A program made the translations under genes and the position numbers. A DNA stretch of 64,000 bases from Limnohabitans sp. GTDB lineage: Bacteria > Pseudomonadota > Gammaproteobacteria > Burkholderiales > Burkholderiaceae_C. The notes beneath the pieces are model-generated. The model did not search any database, was not told where the DNA came from, and was given only the letters and a program-made list of their open reading frames with translations. The stretch lies in the NCBI GenBank assembly GCA_018882835.1, contig VERE01000004.1:1-64000 (forward strand). The letters run 5' to 3'. Positions 49,764 through 59,252 of this stretch are shown here, in pieces (the stretch's first letter is position 1; every line of letters begins with the position of its first letter).

Positions 49764-50753
49764 ATGCAAACCCAACTGTTGAAACCCAAAGCCATCAACG
49801 TCGAGCAAATCGGCCACAACCGTGCCAAAGTCACGCTGGAGCCTTTCGAGCGCGGCTATGGTCACACCCTGGGCAATGCCCTGCGTCGTGTGCTGCTGTC
49901 CTCCATGGTCGGCTATGCCGTCACGGAAGTCACGATTGCTGGCGTGCTGCACGAGTACTCCTCCATCGATGGCGTGCAAGAAGATGTGGTCAACATTCTG
50001 TTGAACCTCAAGGGCGTTGTGTTCAAGCTGCACAACCGTGACGAAGTCACGCTGAGCTTGCGCAAGGACGGTGAAGGCCAAGTGACTGCCGCCGACATCC
50101 AGACACCGCACGACGTGGAAATCATCAACCCCGGCCACGTGATTGCCAACCTGTCACAAGGCGGCAAGATTGACATTCAGCTGAAGGTTGAAAAAGGCCG
50201 TGGCTATGTGCCCGGCACCGTCCGTCGCTATGGCGAAGAGCCCTCCAAGTCCATTGGCCGTATTGTGCTGGACGCTTCCTTCTCGCCCGTTCGCCGCGTG
50301 AGCTACAGCGTGGAGAATGCCCGCGTCGAGCAGCGTACCGACCTGGACCGCTTGGTGGTCGAGATCGAAACCAACGGCGCCATCACCGCTGAAGACGCCG
50401 TGCGCGCTTCCGCCAAGATTCTGGTCGAGCAACTGGCCGTGTTCGCACAGCTGGAAGGCAGCGAGCTGGCTGCCTTTGACTCGCCCGCACCGCGCAACGC
50501 CCAGCAGTTCGACCCGATCCTGCTGCGCCCCGTGGACGAGCTCGAGTTGACGGTGCGTTCCGCCAACTGCCTGAAGGCAGAGAACATCTATTACATCGGT
50601 GACCTGATTCAGCGCACCGAGAACGAGCTGCTCAAGACCCCGAACCTGGGTCGCAAGTCGCTCAATGAAATCAAGGAAGTGTTGGCCTCGCGCGGCCTGA
50701 CCCTGGGCATGAAGCTGGAAAGCTGGCCGCCTGCTGGTCTGGAAAAGCGCTAA
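49764..50753 (+). CDS. rpoA: DNA-directed RNA polymerase subunit alpha
   Basis: 329-residue alpha subunit. The N-terminal domain (to ~235) dimerises and assembles beta/beta' ([20 protein letters not shown]). The C-terminal domain (from ~250) contacts UP elements and activators ([20 protein letters not shown] and [20 protein letters not shown]). ATG 49764 follows GAGAGGAATCCGG. The 114-bp gap to rpsD contains a small GGTTGA/TCAACC stem (49654-49670) but no clear promoter. Confidence 0.98.
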   Translation: MQTQLLKPKAINVEQIGHNRAKVTLEPFERGYGHTLGNALRRVLLSSMVGYAVTEVTIAGVLHEYSSIDGVQEDVVNILLNLKGVVFKLHNRDEVTLSLRKDGEGQVTAADIQTPHDVEIINPGHVIANLSQGGKIDIQLKVEKGRGYVPGTVRRYGEEPSKSIGRIVLDASFSPVRRVSYSVENARVEQRTDLDRLVVEIETNGAITAEDAVRASAKILVEQLAVFAQLEGSELAAFDSPAPRNAQQFDPILLRPVDELELTVRSANCLKAENIYYIGDLIQRTENELLKTPNLGRKSLNEIKEVLASRGLTLGMKLESWPPAGLEKR

Positions 50754-50840
50754 GCCGCGATTCACCGAGCCTCAAAACAAGACATCCGTCCCCTGGCCGT
50801 ACCTGATACGGCGGCCGGCAAAACATCGAAAGGAAATACC
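50754..50840 (+). other. rpoA-rplQ spacer with stem-loop
   Basis: GCCGTA (50796-50801) pairs with TACGGC (50807-50812) around loop CCTGA, with no T run. It is a hairpin in the operon mRNA between rpoA and rplQ, with no promoter evident. AAAGGAAATACC is the rplQ ribosome site. Confidence 0.45.
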
Positions 50841-51233
50841 ATGCGTCACGGACACGGACTTCGCAAACTCAACCGCACCAGCGAGCACCGCCTGGCGATG
50901 CTGCGCAACATGATGAATTCGCTGATTCAGCACGAAGTCATCAAGACCACGCTGCCCAAGGCCAAGGAATTGCGCCGTGTGGTCGAGCCCATGATCACCC
51001 TGGCCAAAGAGCCGACCCTGGCCAACAAGCGCCTGGCCTTCAACCGCCTGCGTGACCGCGACATGGTCGTCAAGCTGTTTGGCGAGCTCGGCCCCCGCTA
51101 CCAGGCCCGTCCTGGTGGTTACACCCGTATCCTGAAAATGGGCTACCGCGTGGGCGATAACGCACCGATGGCACTGGTCGAACTGGTGGATCGTCCGGAA
51201 GTTCAAGAAACTTCCCCCGAGGCCGCTGAATAA
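50841..51233 (+). CDS. rplQ: 50S ribosomal protein bL17
   Basis: 130-residue large-subunit protein near the exit tunnel. The N-terminus [20 protein letters not shown] is diagnostic; [20 protein letters not shown] is the conserved C-terminal motif. It is the last gene of the alpha operon. A tRNA-fMet gene follows after 19 bp, and the first terminator is beyond the tRNA, so the tRNA may be part of the same primary transcript. Confidence 0.98.
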   Translation: MRHGHGLRKLNRTSEHRLAMLRNMMNSLIQHEVIKTTLPKAKELRRVVEPMITLAKEPTLANKRLAFNRLRDRDMVVKLFGELGPRYQARPGGYTRILKMGYRVGDNAPMALVELVDRPEVQETSPEAAE

Positions 51234-51252
51234 GTTACAATAACCCTCTTAC

Positions 51253-51329
<77 letters not shown>

Positions 51330-51339
51330 ATAAAAAATT

Positions 51340-51375
51340 GGGGTCAGATAACAATTTGTTGTCTGACCCCTTTTT
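51340..51375 (+). terminator. Long palindromic terminator after tRNA-fMet
   Basis: GGGGTCAGATAACAA (51340-51354) pairs with TTGTTGTCTGACCCC (51356-51370), all complementary but for one wobble, followed by TTTTT. An A-rich run lies on the other side, so it can act both ways. The GGGGTCAGA/TCTGACCCC ends resemble a palindrome that recurs in many proteobacterial genomes. Confidence 0.88.
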
Positions 51376-51393
51376 CTTTGGAACCTACAAAAC

Positions 51394-52233
51394 ATGAGTG
51401 AACACGTGAGCCAGGCCGAGGTGTTGGCCAGCGCCACCCGGATTGAACTGCCAACGCCCGGTGGCATCCAGGTCTGGCATGCCTGGAACACTTCAGCAGG
51501 GCGTCCGCTGGTGCTGTTGCACGGCGGTAGCGGCAGTTGGACCCACTGGTTGCGCAACATCCAGGGCTTGTCCAAAGACCGTGCGGTTTACGCGCTGGAC
51601 CTGCCTGGTTTTGGCGATTCCGATTTGCCACCCGAGACGCGCGACGCCGACGATCTGCAGCACCACGTGGCCCAGGGCATGCGCCAGTTGCTGGGCGAGG
51701 GACCGCACGATGTGATGGGTTTCTCGTTTGGGGGCATGACCGCCGGCTTCATCGCCGCAGAACAGCCCGATCTGATTCGACGCCTGGTGTTGGTGGGCAT
51801 TCCTGGCCTGGGTTTGTTTGGCGACCCGCTGGACCTGCGCGGCTTGCGTGACGACATGTCTCGTCAAGAGCGTCGCCACATCCTGCGCCACAACTTGTTG
51901 CAAATCATGTTGCGCCATCCTGAAAGCGTGGATGAAGCCACCTTGGATTTGCAGGACGCCAATGTGTCACGTGACCGTTTGCGGCGTCGCCGCATTGCCC
52001 GTGGCGATGTGCTGGTGCACCTTCAATCGAAATGGCAATGCCCGATTCACACCATCTGGGGCGAGTTCGACAGCCTGGTGGAGGAGCGCCTTTACCGCGT
52101 GCCCGAGGTGCTGAACCAATGCCGCCTGGTCAGTTTCCATGTGGTACCGCAAGCCGGCCACTGGGTGCAGTATGAGCGGCCAGAAGGCTTTTTAAAAGTG
52201 GCTTTGCGTTGCCTGGCCGGCGAGGGCGAGTAG
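51394..52233 (+). CDS. Alpha/beta hydrolase
   Basis: 279-residue alpha/beta-hydrolase fold protein without signal peptide. The oxyanion region is LVLLHGGSGSWTHWLRNI; the nucleophile Ser is in VMGFSFGGMTAGF. A likely acid lies in IWGEFDSLVEERL and the base His in PQAGHWVQYERPEGF. It resembles meta-cleavage or lactone hydrolases, but no pathway gene is adjacent and the substrate is unknown. It starts 18 bp after the palindromic terminator. Confidence 0.87.
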   Translation: MSEHVSQAEVLASATRIELPTPGGIQVWHAWNTSAGRPLVLLHGGSGSWTHWLRNIQGLSKDRAVYALDLPGFGDSDLPPETRDADDLQHHVAQGMRQLLGEGPHDVMGFSFGGMTAGFIAAEQPDLIRRLVLVGIPGLGLFGDPLDLRGLRDDMSRQERRHILRHNLLQIMLRHPESVDEATLDLQDANVSRDRLRRRRIARGDVLVHLQSKWQCPIHTIWGEFDSLVEERLYRVPEVLNQCRLVSFHVVPQAGHWVQYERPEGFLKVALRCLAGEGE

Positions 52234-52265
52234 GCAAACACGACGTCAAGGCGCACAATCAAACC

Positions 52266-52589
52266 ATGCTTTACAAATTCAAATCCAAAGCTACCGGTGA
52301 CCTCATCATGCTGGAGCCCCAGGGGCGACAGATCTTGTCACTGATTGGCAAGACGCCTTCGCCCAAGGGCATCTTGCAAGTGGCCGAGATGCCTGCCGCC
52401 ATTGCAGCGCTGCAAGCGGCTGTGCTGGCCCAAGAGGCCGCCCGCGCAGAGGCGGTTGAGAAAGCCCGTGCCCAAGGCGCAGACCCTGATCGAGAAGAAG
52501 GCATCAGTTTGCGCCAGCGTGCGGCGCCCTTCATCGAGATGATGCGGCGTTGCCTGCAGGAAGAGCACGATCTGGTCTGGGGCGTGTGA
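52266..52589 (+). CDS. DUF1840 family protein
   Basis: 107-residue soluble protein recognised as DUF1840 from MLYKFKSKATGDLIMLEPQG and the C-terminal RAAPFIEMMRRCLQEEHDLV. The middle is an Ala/Glu-rich helix. The function is unknown. ATG 52266 gives the family-typical N-terminus; the longer upstream frame is not conserved in style. Its TGA overlaps the GTG of the kinase gene (GTGA), suggesting coupling. Confidence 0.82.
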   Translation: MLYKFKSKATGDLIMLEPQGRQILSLIGKTPSPKGILQVAEMPAAIAALQAAVLAQEAARAEAVEKARAQGADPDREEGISLRQRAAPFIEMMRRCLQEEHDLVWGV

Positions 52590-53596
52590 AGCACCCTTAC
52601 CAAGACCTCACCCCCGATGTGGTGCTGGACGCGCTGAGCGCGCTTGGCCTGCCGGTGGATGGGCGCATGAGTGCCCTCAGCTCTTACGAAAACCGTGTCT
52701 ACCTGGTGATGCTGGACGATGCCGAGCCGGTGGTCGTGAAAATCTACCGGCCCGGGCGATGGACCGATGCCCAAATTCAGGAGGAGCATGCGTTCACCGC
52801 CGAGATGGTGGCCGATGAATTGCCGGTGGTGGGGCCGCTCACCTTGCAGGGTCGAACCCTGCATGAGGTGCACACGCAAGGCGAGACTGGCCCGCAGCGT
52901 TTTGTTTTCAGTGTGTCACCGCGCCGTGGCGGACGTTGGCCCGAGCTGGATGATCCTGATGTGCTGAATTGGATCGGCCGGTTTTTGGCGCGTATCCATC
53001 GGGTGGGGGCACGCGACACATTCAAGGCGCGGCCTGCACTGAACGTGGACACCTTTGGTTGGGACTCTTTGCAGTGGTTGCAAGACCACCGAGCGATCGC
53101 CATCGAAGTGGAGGCCACCTGGCTGAGCGTCTGCCGCGAGGCCTTGGGCTTGGCCCAAGCGGCGATGGCCGACTTTCCCCTCGCGGTGTTGCGCTTGCAT
53201 GGAGATTGCCATCCAGGCAATATTTTGTGGACGCCTGTCGAGCAGGCCAACGGCGGGCCGCATTTTGTCGATCTGGACGATGCCCGCATGGGGCCGGCGG
53301 TGCAAGACCTGTGGATGTTGCTCAGTGGCGATCGGCGTGATCGCAGTTTGCAGTTGTCGCAATTGCTGGAGGGCTATGAAAGCATGCGCCCCTTTGATCG
53401 CAGGGAGTTGGCCTGGATCGAGCCATTGCGAACTTTGCGCCTGGTGCATTACAGCGCCTGGCTGGCGCGGCGACAAGATGACCCGGCATTCGCGCAGCAC
53501 TTTGCCTGGTTTGGCACCGTCGGCTATTGGCAAGACCAGGTGAGCATCCTGCGTGAGCAAATCGCGGCCATGCAAGAGCCGCCACTGCAAGTCTGA
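52586..53596 (+). CDS. srkA: Stress response kinase A (SrkA/YihE-type)
   Basis: 336-residue eukaryotic-like kinase of the APH/choline-kinase fold. The nucleotide region has ALSSYENRVYLVMLDDAEPV and VVKIYRPGRW. The catalytic loop is LRLHGDCHPGNILW; the metal-binding segment is HFVDLDDARMGPAVQDLWML. E. coli SrkA (YihE) is a Ser/Thr kinase that limits MazF-linked stress death. The GTG start at 52586 overlaps the DUF1840 stop. The stop codon directly abuts that of the convergent FAH gene (TGATCA). Confidence 0.92.
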   Translation: MKHPYQDLTPDVVLDALSALGLPVDGRMSALSSYENRVYLVMLDDAEPVVVKIYRPGRWTDAQIQEEHAFTAEMVADELPVVGPLTLQGRTLHEVHTQGETGPQRFVFSVSPRRGGRWPELDDPDVLNWIGRFLARIHRVGARDTFKARPALNVDTFGWDSLQWLQDHRAIAIEVEATWLSVCREALGLAQAAMADFPLAVLRLHGDCHPGNILWTPVEQANGGPHFVDLDDARMGPAVQDLWMLLSGDRRDRSLQLSQLLEGYESMRPFDRRELAWIEPLRTLRLVHYSAWLARRQDDPAFAQHFAWFGTVGYWQDQVSILREQIAAMQEPPLQV

Positions 53597-54472
53597 TCAG
53601 CGCACCGGGTTTTCCAGAGCGCCAATGCCATCGATTTCCACGCGCACCACGTCACCAGCCTTCAGGTAGCGTGGCGGCTTGAAGCCAATGCCCACACCCA
53701 CCGGCGTGCCGGTGGCGATCACATCGCCCGGGTAGAGCGTGATGCCTGCGCTGAGGGTTTCGATCAGCGTGGGGATGTCGAAAATCAAGTCGGTGGTGCT
53801 GGCGTTCTGGCGCTCTTCACCGTTCACATAGCAGCGCACATGCGTGTGGGTGCCATCACAGGTATCGGCGCTCACCAGCCAGGGACCCATGGGGCAGAAA
53901 GTGTCAAAAGACTTGCCCATGTGCCATTGCAGGTGGCGGTTCTGCCAGTCGCGAGAGGTCACGTCATTGATGATGGTGTAGCCCCAGACATGGCCCATGG
54001 CATCAGCCTTGCTGATGCCTTTGCCACCGCGCCCGATGATCACGCCCAGTTCTGCCTCGTAGTCAATGGCCGTGGAGACCGCGTGCGGAATTTCAATGGT
54101 GTCACCGGTGGCGATGACCGACTCGGGCACCTTGCTGAAAATGATGGGTACCGAAGGAACATCGCCGCCCGCTTTGGCGCTGCTGTCAAAACCGCTGCTG
54201 GCGAATTCTTTTGCATGGGCGTAGTAGTTTTTGCCCACGCAGAAAATATTCCGACGCGGCCGCGGCAGCGGGGCGGTCAGGCGCACATCTTTCAAGGGAA
54301 CGGTTTGCAGCAAGGACGGCAGCCCAGCGCCCCCACACAGGCGCTCCACGATGGGCAAGGCACCCAACACGCGCTCGGCCACAGGCAAGTCCAAAAGCGT
54401 CACCGATTGCAAGTCATCGGAAACCAGACCGACTTGGGGTTGTTGTTGGTAGACAAAGGCTGCGAGTCTCAT
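53597..54472 (-). CDS. Fumarylacetoacetate hydrolase-family protein
   Basis: 291-residue FAH-fold enzyme. NIFCVGKNYYAHAKEF opens the catalytic domain. Metal-binding acids lie in AIDYEAELGVIIGRGGKG (E-x-E), and GYTIINDVTSRDWQNRHLQW and GDVIATGTPVGVGIGF follow. It is closer to acylpyruvase/oxaloacetate decarboxylase or 2-keto-diacid hydrolase types than to the 22951 paralogue. The substrate is not readable. It is divergent from a Bug-protein gene 94 bp away and meets srkA with no spacer. Confidence 0.9.
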   Translation of the reverse strand: MRLAAFVYQQQPQVGLVSDDLQSVTLLDLPVAERVLGALPIVERLCGGAGLPSLLQTVPLKDVRLTAPLPRPRRNIFCVGKNYYAHAKEFASSGFDSSAKAGGDVPSVPIIFSKVPESVIATGDTIEIPHAVSTAIDYEAELGVIIGRGGKGISKADAMGHVWGYTIINDVTSRDWQNRHLQWHMGKSFDTFCPMGPWLVSADTCDGTHTHVRCYVNGEERQNASTTDLIFDIPTLIETLSAGITLYPGDVIATGTPVGVGIGFKPPRYLKAGDVVRVEIDGIGALENPVR

Positions 54473-54566
54473 GGCGGTTACCGGTCAGGGAGATTTGGGA
54501 TTGATGCTGCATTGTCGCAGTGCTAGAGTGATCGTGCGATCAGTGAAAACTAGCACAGGAGACTTT

Positions 54567-55538
54567 ATGAAACGTCGACACGCCCTGCTGGCAACGGCCG
54601 CAGCCCTGACCCCATGGGGCGCGCCTGCACTTGCGCAGGCCTTTCCCAGCAAACCGTTGACGCTGATCGTCCCCTTCCCGCCGGGTGGCTTGGCGGACAT
54701 TGTGGCGCGCCCGGTGGCCGAGGCCCTGGGGCGCGAACTGGGCCAACCGGTGGTGATCGACAACAAGCCTGGTGCCGGCGGCGGAATTGGCATGGGCGCT
54801 GCGGCCAAAGCGCGACCAGATGGACACACGCTGTTGATGGCCCTGTCCTCGCTGACGGTGATTCCCGAGGCCGATGCCTTGTTGGGGCGCGCGCCCCTGT
54901 TCGCTTTGTCCGATTTGCGGGCCGTTGCCCGTTACACCGCCGATCCCACGGTGCTGGTGGTGCGAGCCGATGCCCCTTGGAAGTCGGTGCAAGAGTTTGT
55001 AGAAGATGCCCGCAAACGACCCGGTGCCATACCCTATGGCTCCTCTGGAAACTACGGCACCATGCATGTACCCATGGAAATCCTGGCGCAAACCGCTGGC
55101 GTGAGCTTCAACCACATTCCGTTCACCGGTGCGGGGCCCGCCGTGGTGGCACTGCTGGGTGGGCAGATTGATGCCGTGTCTTCTGGCCCCGCCACCGTGT
55201 TGCAACACATCAAGGCGGGCAAGCTGCGCGCCTTGGCGCATTGGGGCCAAGGCCGGCTGGAAGCGCTGCCCGAGGTGCCCAGCCTGAAAGACGCTGGCTT
55301 TGCGGCCGAGTATGCCCAGTGGTCGGGCTTGTTCATTCCCGCTGCAACGCCCGAGCCGGTGGCACAACGCTTGCGCGCCGCAGCACGCGTGGCCGCGCAA
55401 GACGCCAAGGTTCGCGAGGTTATTCAAAATGCCGGCAGCCCGATTCTTTACCAGGACAGCGCCGAATTTGAAAAATATGTGCAAGCCGATGCGCGACGCA
55501 TGAGCGACGTGGTTCGCCGCATCGGAAAAGTGCAATGA
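54567..55538 (+). CDS. Bug/TctC-family periplasmic solute-binding protein
   Basis: 323-residue Bug protein. The signal peptide ends around APALAQ (residue 24). Mature motifs: FPSKPLTLIVPFPPGGLADI, VIDNKPGAGGGIGMGAAAKA, RPDGHTLLMAL and YGSSGNYGTMHVPMEILAQ. It binds an unknown carboxylate in the periplasm. ACAGGAG lies before ATG 54567. It overlaps the next Bug gene by 4 bases (ATGA), so the two are probably co-translated tandem paralogues. No TctA/B genes are nearby. Confidence 0.92.
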   Translation: MKRRHALLATAAALTPWGAPALAQAFPSKPLTLIVPFPPGGLADIVARPVAEALGRELGQPVVIDNKPGAGGGIGMGAAAKARPDGHTLLMALSSLTVIPEADALLGRAPLFALSDLRAVARYTADPTVLVVRADAPWKSVQEFVEDARKRPGAIPYGSSGNYGTMHVPMEILAQTAGVSFNHIPFTGAGPAVVALLGGQIDAVSSGPATVLQHIKAGKLRALAHWGQGRLEALPEVPSLKDAGFAAEYAQWSGLFIPAATPEPVAQRLRAAARVAAQDAKVREVIQNAGSPILYQDSAEFEKYVQADARRMSDVVRRIGKVQ

Positions 55539-56506
55539 ACGGCCGCCGCCTCGGGCGCTGGTTGGCGCACCTCTCGCTGGCCCTGCTGTGGGGGCCGTTG
55601 TGGGCCCAAAGCTATCCGACCCGTCCCGTCAAGATCATTGTGCCCTTTGCCACCGGCGGACCCGCCGACAATTACGCACGCTTTGTAGCGCAGCGCTTGC
55701 AGGAGAGCTTGGGCCAATCGTTTGTGGTGGACAACCGACCGGGTGCGGGGGCCGTGATCGGCACCGACCTGGCGGCCAAGTCGGTGCCAGATGGGTACAC
55801 CTTGTTGCTGATGTCCAATGCGCATACCGTCAATGAGAGCCTGATTCCTAACAAGCCCTACAGCCTGCTGAAAGACTTCGTGCCGATCGCGCCCATCAAT
55901 GCGTCGGATCTGGTGCTGGTGGCCAACCCAGGCACAGGCTTGAGTCAGCTGTCCGATGTCTTGCAACGCGCCCAAGCCCAACCGGGCAAGATGAACTATG
56001 CCTCTTCCGGTCCTGGAACGCCCTACCACATGGCGGGTGAATTGTTCAAAAGCATGGCACAAATCAACATGGTGCACATCCCCTACAAAGGCAGCTCCGG
56101 CGCCCGCACAGATGTCATCGGCGGGCAGGTCGACATGATGTTCGATGCGGTGACCACCATGACCGAGCAAGTGCGCGCTGGCAAAGTGCGCGCCCTGGCC
56201 GTCACCGGTAAGCAACGCTCCGAGGTTCTGCCAGACGTGCCTACTTTGCACGAGGCCGGTGTGCCCGGTTACGAAGCCACCATTTGGCTGGGCGTGATGG
56301 CGCCCCGGGCCACGCCCAAGGCGGTGGTGGACCGGTTGAACGATGCCATCTCCAAAATTGCCAGCCAGCCCGAGGTACGACAGGCCTGGGGCAAACAAGG
56401 CGCGGTGCCCTTGGTGATGAACCCCGCCGCTTTCGAAAAATACGTTCAAGATGATGTCGCCAAATGGGCGCGGGTCATCAAGTCGGCCAACATCAAAATG
56501 GACTGA
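55535..56506 (+). CDS. Bug/TctC-family periplasmic solute-binding protein (second of tandem)
   Basis: 323-residue Bug protein with a signal peptide ending near GPLWAQ. Motifs: YPTRPVKIIVPFATGGPADN, VDNRPGAGAVIGTDLAAKSV, PDGYTLLLMSNAHT and YASSGPGTPYHMAGELFKSM. It is paralogous to the gene upstream but clearly diverged, so the two may bind different ligands. It is coupled to that gene by an ATGA overlap. A ModA-like gene follows 8 bp later. Confidence 0.92.
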   Translation: MNGRRLGRWLAHLSLALLWGPLWAQSYPTRPVKIIVPFATGGPADNYARFVAQRLQESLGQSFVVDNRPGAGAVIGTDLAAKSVPDGYTLLLMSNAHTVNESLIPNKPYSLLKDFVPIAPINASDLVLVANPGTGLSQLSDVLQRAQAQPGKMNYASSGPGTPYHMAGELFKSMAQINMVHIPYKGSSGARTDVIGGQVDMMFDAVTTMTEQVRAGKVRALAVTGKQRSEVLPDVPTLHEAGVPGYEATIWLGVMAPRATPKAVVDRLNDAISKIASQPEVRQAWGKQGAVPLVMNPAAFEKYVQDDVAKWARVIKSANIKMD

Positions 56507-56514
56507 GGCACAGC

Positions 56515-57225
56515 ATGACAACAGACTTGAATTTGCTCAGTGGGGGGGCCGCGCAAGGCCTCGTGCGGCAACTGGCGCCGGCTTTCGAGCAAGCCCATGG
56601 TGTGCGCTTTCAGGCCAGCTTTGGCGCGGTGGGTGCGATGAAGCAAAAGCTGCTGGAGGGCGCCCCTTGTGATGTGTTGATCCTGACGCAAGCCCTGATC
56701 GATGGCTTGGCCCACAGTGGTCAGGTGCAGGCCGCCAGCGCACGCAACCTGGGAACAGTGATGACCAGTGTGGCCGTCAAATCGGGCCAGAAGCACCCTT
56801 GCGTGCACGATGGGGAGAGCTTGCGCCAGGCCTTGTGCAGCGCCAGTGGCATTTACTTTCCCGACCCCAAGTTGGCCACGGCAGGCATTCACTTCATGAA
56901 GGTGCTGACAGACTTGGGCATTGCACAAACCTTGTCAGACCGCTTGCGTGTTTATCCCAACGGCGCCACGGCCATGAAAGCCATGGCCGACAGCAACGAC
57001 CCGCATGTCATGGGCTGCACCCAGATCACCGAGATCTTGATCACGGAAGGCATCGACTGTGTGGCTGACCTGCCGCCAGGCTATGAGTTGGCTACCGTCT
57101 ATACAGCCGCCGTGTGCCGCGCCTCACCCTCTGCCGACTTGGCCGCACAGTTCATCGAGGCGCTGACGGGCAAGGCAGCACAGGGCTTGCGCCGTCAAGC
57201 TGGTTTTTTGCCGACGCCCGCCTGA
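56515..57225 (+). CDS. ModA-like substrate-binding protein lacking a signal peptide
   Basis: 236-residue type 2 periplasmic-binding fold protein resembling ModA-like molybdate or tungstate binders and their relatives. Motifs: NLLSGGAAQGLVRQLAPAFE, FQASFGAVGAMKQKLLEGAP, CDVLILTQALIDGLAHSGQV and FPDPKLATAGIHFMKVL. No signal peptide or lipobox is present at ATG 56515, and the 17 in-frame residues upstream do not form one, so it may act in the cytoplasm. No modB/modC gene is adjacent. It may be co-transcribed with the two Bug genes. Confidence 0.82.
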   Translation: MTTDLNLLSGGAAQGLVRQLAPAFEQAHGVRFQASFGAVGAMKQKLLEGAPCDVLILTQALIDGLAHSGQVQAASARNLGTVMTSVAVKSGQKHPCVHDGESLRQALCSASGIYFPDPKLATAGIHFMKVLTDLGIAQTLSDRLRVYPNGATAMKAMADSNDPHVMGCTQITEILITEGIDCVADLPPGYELATVYTAAVCRASPSADLAAQFIEALTGKAAQGLRRQAGFLPTPA

Positions 57226-57231
57226 GCAGCC

Positions 57232-59172
57232 TCAGGCCAGCAAGGCATTGACGCGGCGCACATACGCTGCCGGGTCCTCAGGCAAGCCACCTTCGGCCAG
57301 CAAGGCCTGGTCGAACACGATGTGGGCCAGGTCATGAAACTGCGTGGCTGCCGCATCGCTCGCCAGTTTTTTCACCAGCGGGTGCTCGGGGTTCACTTCC
57401 AGAATCGGCTTCACCTCGGGGGCCTGTTGGCCTGCCTGCTTAAGCATGCGAGACAACTGCAGAGACATGCCCTGGTCTTGCACCACCAGGCAGGCGGGCG
57501 AGTCGACCAAGCGTGTGGTCACGCGAACATCTTCGGCTTTCTCTTTCAGTGCCTCTTTCAGTTTGGCCAGCACAGGCTTGAACTGCTCGGCGGCCTCTTC
57601 GGCCGCTTTTTTCTCGGTCTCGTCTTGCAGCTTGCCCAGGTCCACCGCCCCTTTGGCAACGCTTTGCATGGGGGTACCGTCGAACTCGGTGAGGAAGCTC
57701 AGCGCCCATTCGTCCACGCGATCCGTCATCAACAAGACTTCCAGACCTTTCTTTTTGAATACTTCCAGTTGCGGGCTGTTTTTGGCGGCAGCCAGCGTGT
57801 CGGCCGTGATGTAGTAGATCGCGTCCTGGCCTTCTTTCATGCGCGCCTTGTAGTCAGCCAGGGAGACACTGACGGCATCGCTTTGGGTGCTGGCAAAGCG
57901 CAGCAGCTTGGCAATCTTGTCGCGGTTGGCGAAGTCTTCGCCCAGGCCTTCTTTCAGCACGGCGCCAAACTCGGCATAAAAGCGGGTGTATTTACCGGCG
58001 TCTTGCTTGTCTTCGTCGCTGGCATCGGTGGCGGGCTGGTCGCGCTTGGCCAGGTCTTCCAGCATGGACAGCACACGGCGGGTGTTGCCTTCGCGAATGG
58101 CCTTCACGTCGCGGCTTTCCTGCAACAGCTCACGGCTGACGTTGAGCGGCAGGTCGGCAGAGTCCACCACGCCCTTGACAAAGCGCAGGTAGACCGGCAT
58201 CAGCGCCTCGGCGTCGTCCATGATGAACACGCGCTTCACATACAGCTTGAGGCCGCCGCGCTTTTCGCGGTTCCATAAATCAAACGGCGCTTTGCCCGGC
58301 ACGTAGAGCAGTTGCGTGTATTCGGTGCTGCCTTCCACGCGGTTGTGCGTCCAGGTCAGCGGGTCTTCAAAGTCGTGGCTCAGGGCCTTGTAGAAATCGG
58401 CGTATTGCTCGGCGGTGATGTCTTTTTTGGCGCGTGTCCACAAGGCATTGGCTTTGTTGACGGTTTCCCATTCATCGGTCAACACCATCTCGCCGGGCTG
58501 ATCGTTTTCCCCCTCTTTCCATTCTTCCTTGCGCATCAGGATGGGCAAAGAGATGTGGTCGGAGTATTTGGCAATGATGTCCTTGAGCTTCCAGCGGCTC
58601 AGGTACTCGGTCGCATCTTCGCGCAGGTGCAAGATGACGCGGGTGCCGCGGGCGGGCAAGTCCAGGCTTTCCACCGTGAATTCGCCGGTGCCTGCGCTGA
58701 CCCAGCGCACGCCTTCACTGGCAGACAAGCCGGCACGACGGGTTTCCACGGTGATTTTGTTGGCCACGATGTAGCCAGAGTAAAAGCCCACACCGAATTG
58801 GCCAATCAGGGCGCCTTGGGACTTGGCATCGCTTTGCTGGGCGCCTTCCAGGCGCGACATGAACTCACGCGTGCCACTCTTGGCAATGGTGCCCAGGTGG
58901 TCCACGGCCTCTTGCGCGCTCATGCCAATGCCGTTGTCGGCAATGGTCAGCGTGTTGGCCGCCTTGTCAAAGCTGACGCGAATTTCCAGGTTGGGCGCGT
59001 CTTCGTAAAGGCTGGCGTTGTTCAGGGCTTCGTAGCGCAGTTTGTCACAGGCATCGGAGGCATTGGACACCAGCTCGCGCAGAAAAATTTCCTTGTTGGA
59101 GTACAGCGAGTGGGTGACCAGGTGCAGAAGCTGGGCCACTTCGGCTTGGAAGGCGTGGGTTTGTGCAGTCAT
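57232..59172 (-). CDS. htpG: Chaperone protein HtpG (Hsp90)
   Basis: 646-residue bacterial Hsp90. The N-terminal GHKL ATPase domain has the family signature [18 protein letters not shown], the nucleotide-binding [19 protein letters not shown] and [17 protein letters not shown] lid. The middle domain contains [18 protein letters not shown]; the C-terminal dimer domain is complete. A CTTGAAA heptamer upstream of the start is a possible heat-shock -35 element. It is convergent with the ModA-like gene (6 bp). Confidence 0.97.
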   Translation of the reverse strand: MTAQTHAFQAEVAQLLHLVTHSLYSNKEIFLRELVSNASDACDKLRYEALNNASLYEDAPNLEIRVSFDKAANTLTIADNGIGMSAQEAVDHLGTIAKSGTREFMSRLEGAQQSDAKSQGALIGQFGVGFYSGYIVANKITVETRRAGLSASEGVRWVSAGTGEFTVESLDLPARGTRVILHLREDATEYLSRWKLKDIIAKYSDHISLPILMRKEEWKEGENDQPGEMVLTDEWETVNKANALWTRAKKDITAEQYADFYKALSHDFEDPLTWTHNRVEGSTEYTQLLYVPGKAPFDLWNREKRGGLKLYVKRVFIMDDAEALMPVYLRFVKGVVDSADLPLNVSRELLQESRDVKAIREGNTRRVLSMLEDLAKRDQPATDASDEDKQDAGKYTRFYAEFGAVLKEGLGEDFANRDKIAKLLRFASTQSDAVSVSLADYKARMKEGQDAIYYITADTLAAAKNSPQLEVFKKKGLEVLLMTDRVDEWALSFLTEFDGTPMQSVAKGAVDLGKLQDETEKKAAEEAAEQFKPVLAKLKEALKEKAEDVRVTTRLVDSPACLVVQDQGMSLQLSRMLKQAGQQAPEVKPILEVNPEHPLVKKLASDAAATQFHDLAHIVFDQALLAEGGLPEDPAAYVRRVNALLA

Positions 59173-59211
59173 GGTGAAATTTGAGAATCGGAAAACAGAA
59201 ACTTCAATGAG

Positions 59212-59237
59212 TTGAGGGCGGTACCCCCCATTTCAAG
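59212..59237 (-). promoter_or_regulatory. Candidate sigma-32 promoter of htpG
   Basis: On the minus strand CTTGAAA (complement of 59231-59237) matches the heat-shock -35 consensus exactly. A C-rich CCCTCAA (complement of 59212-59218) lies 12 bases downstream where a CCCCATNT-type -10 would be, but fits only partly. It is about 40-60 bp upstream of the htpG start. Tentative. Confidence 0.35.
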
Positions 59238-59252
59238 AGCAGGTGGCGTGAA

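Noticed and set aside
57222-57237. GCCTGAG/CTCAGGC stem across the convergent stops of the ModA-like gene and htpG
   Set aside because: A 7-base stem without a T run on either strand; too weak to call a terminator.
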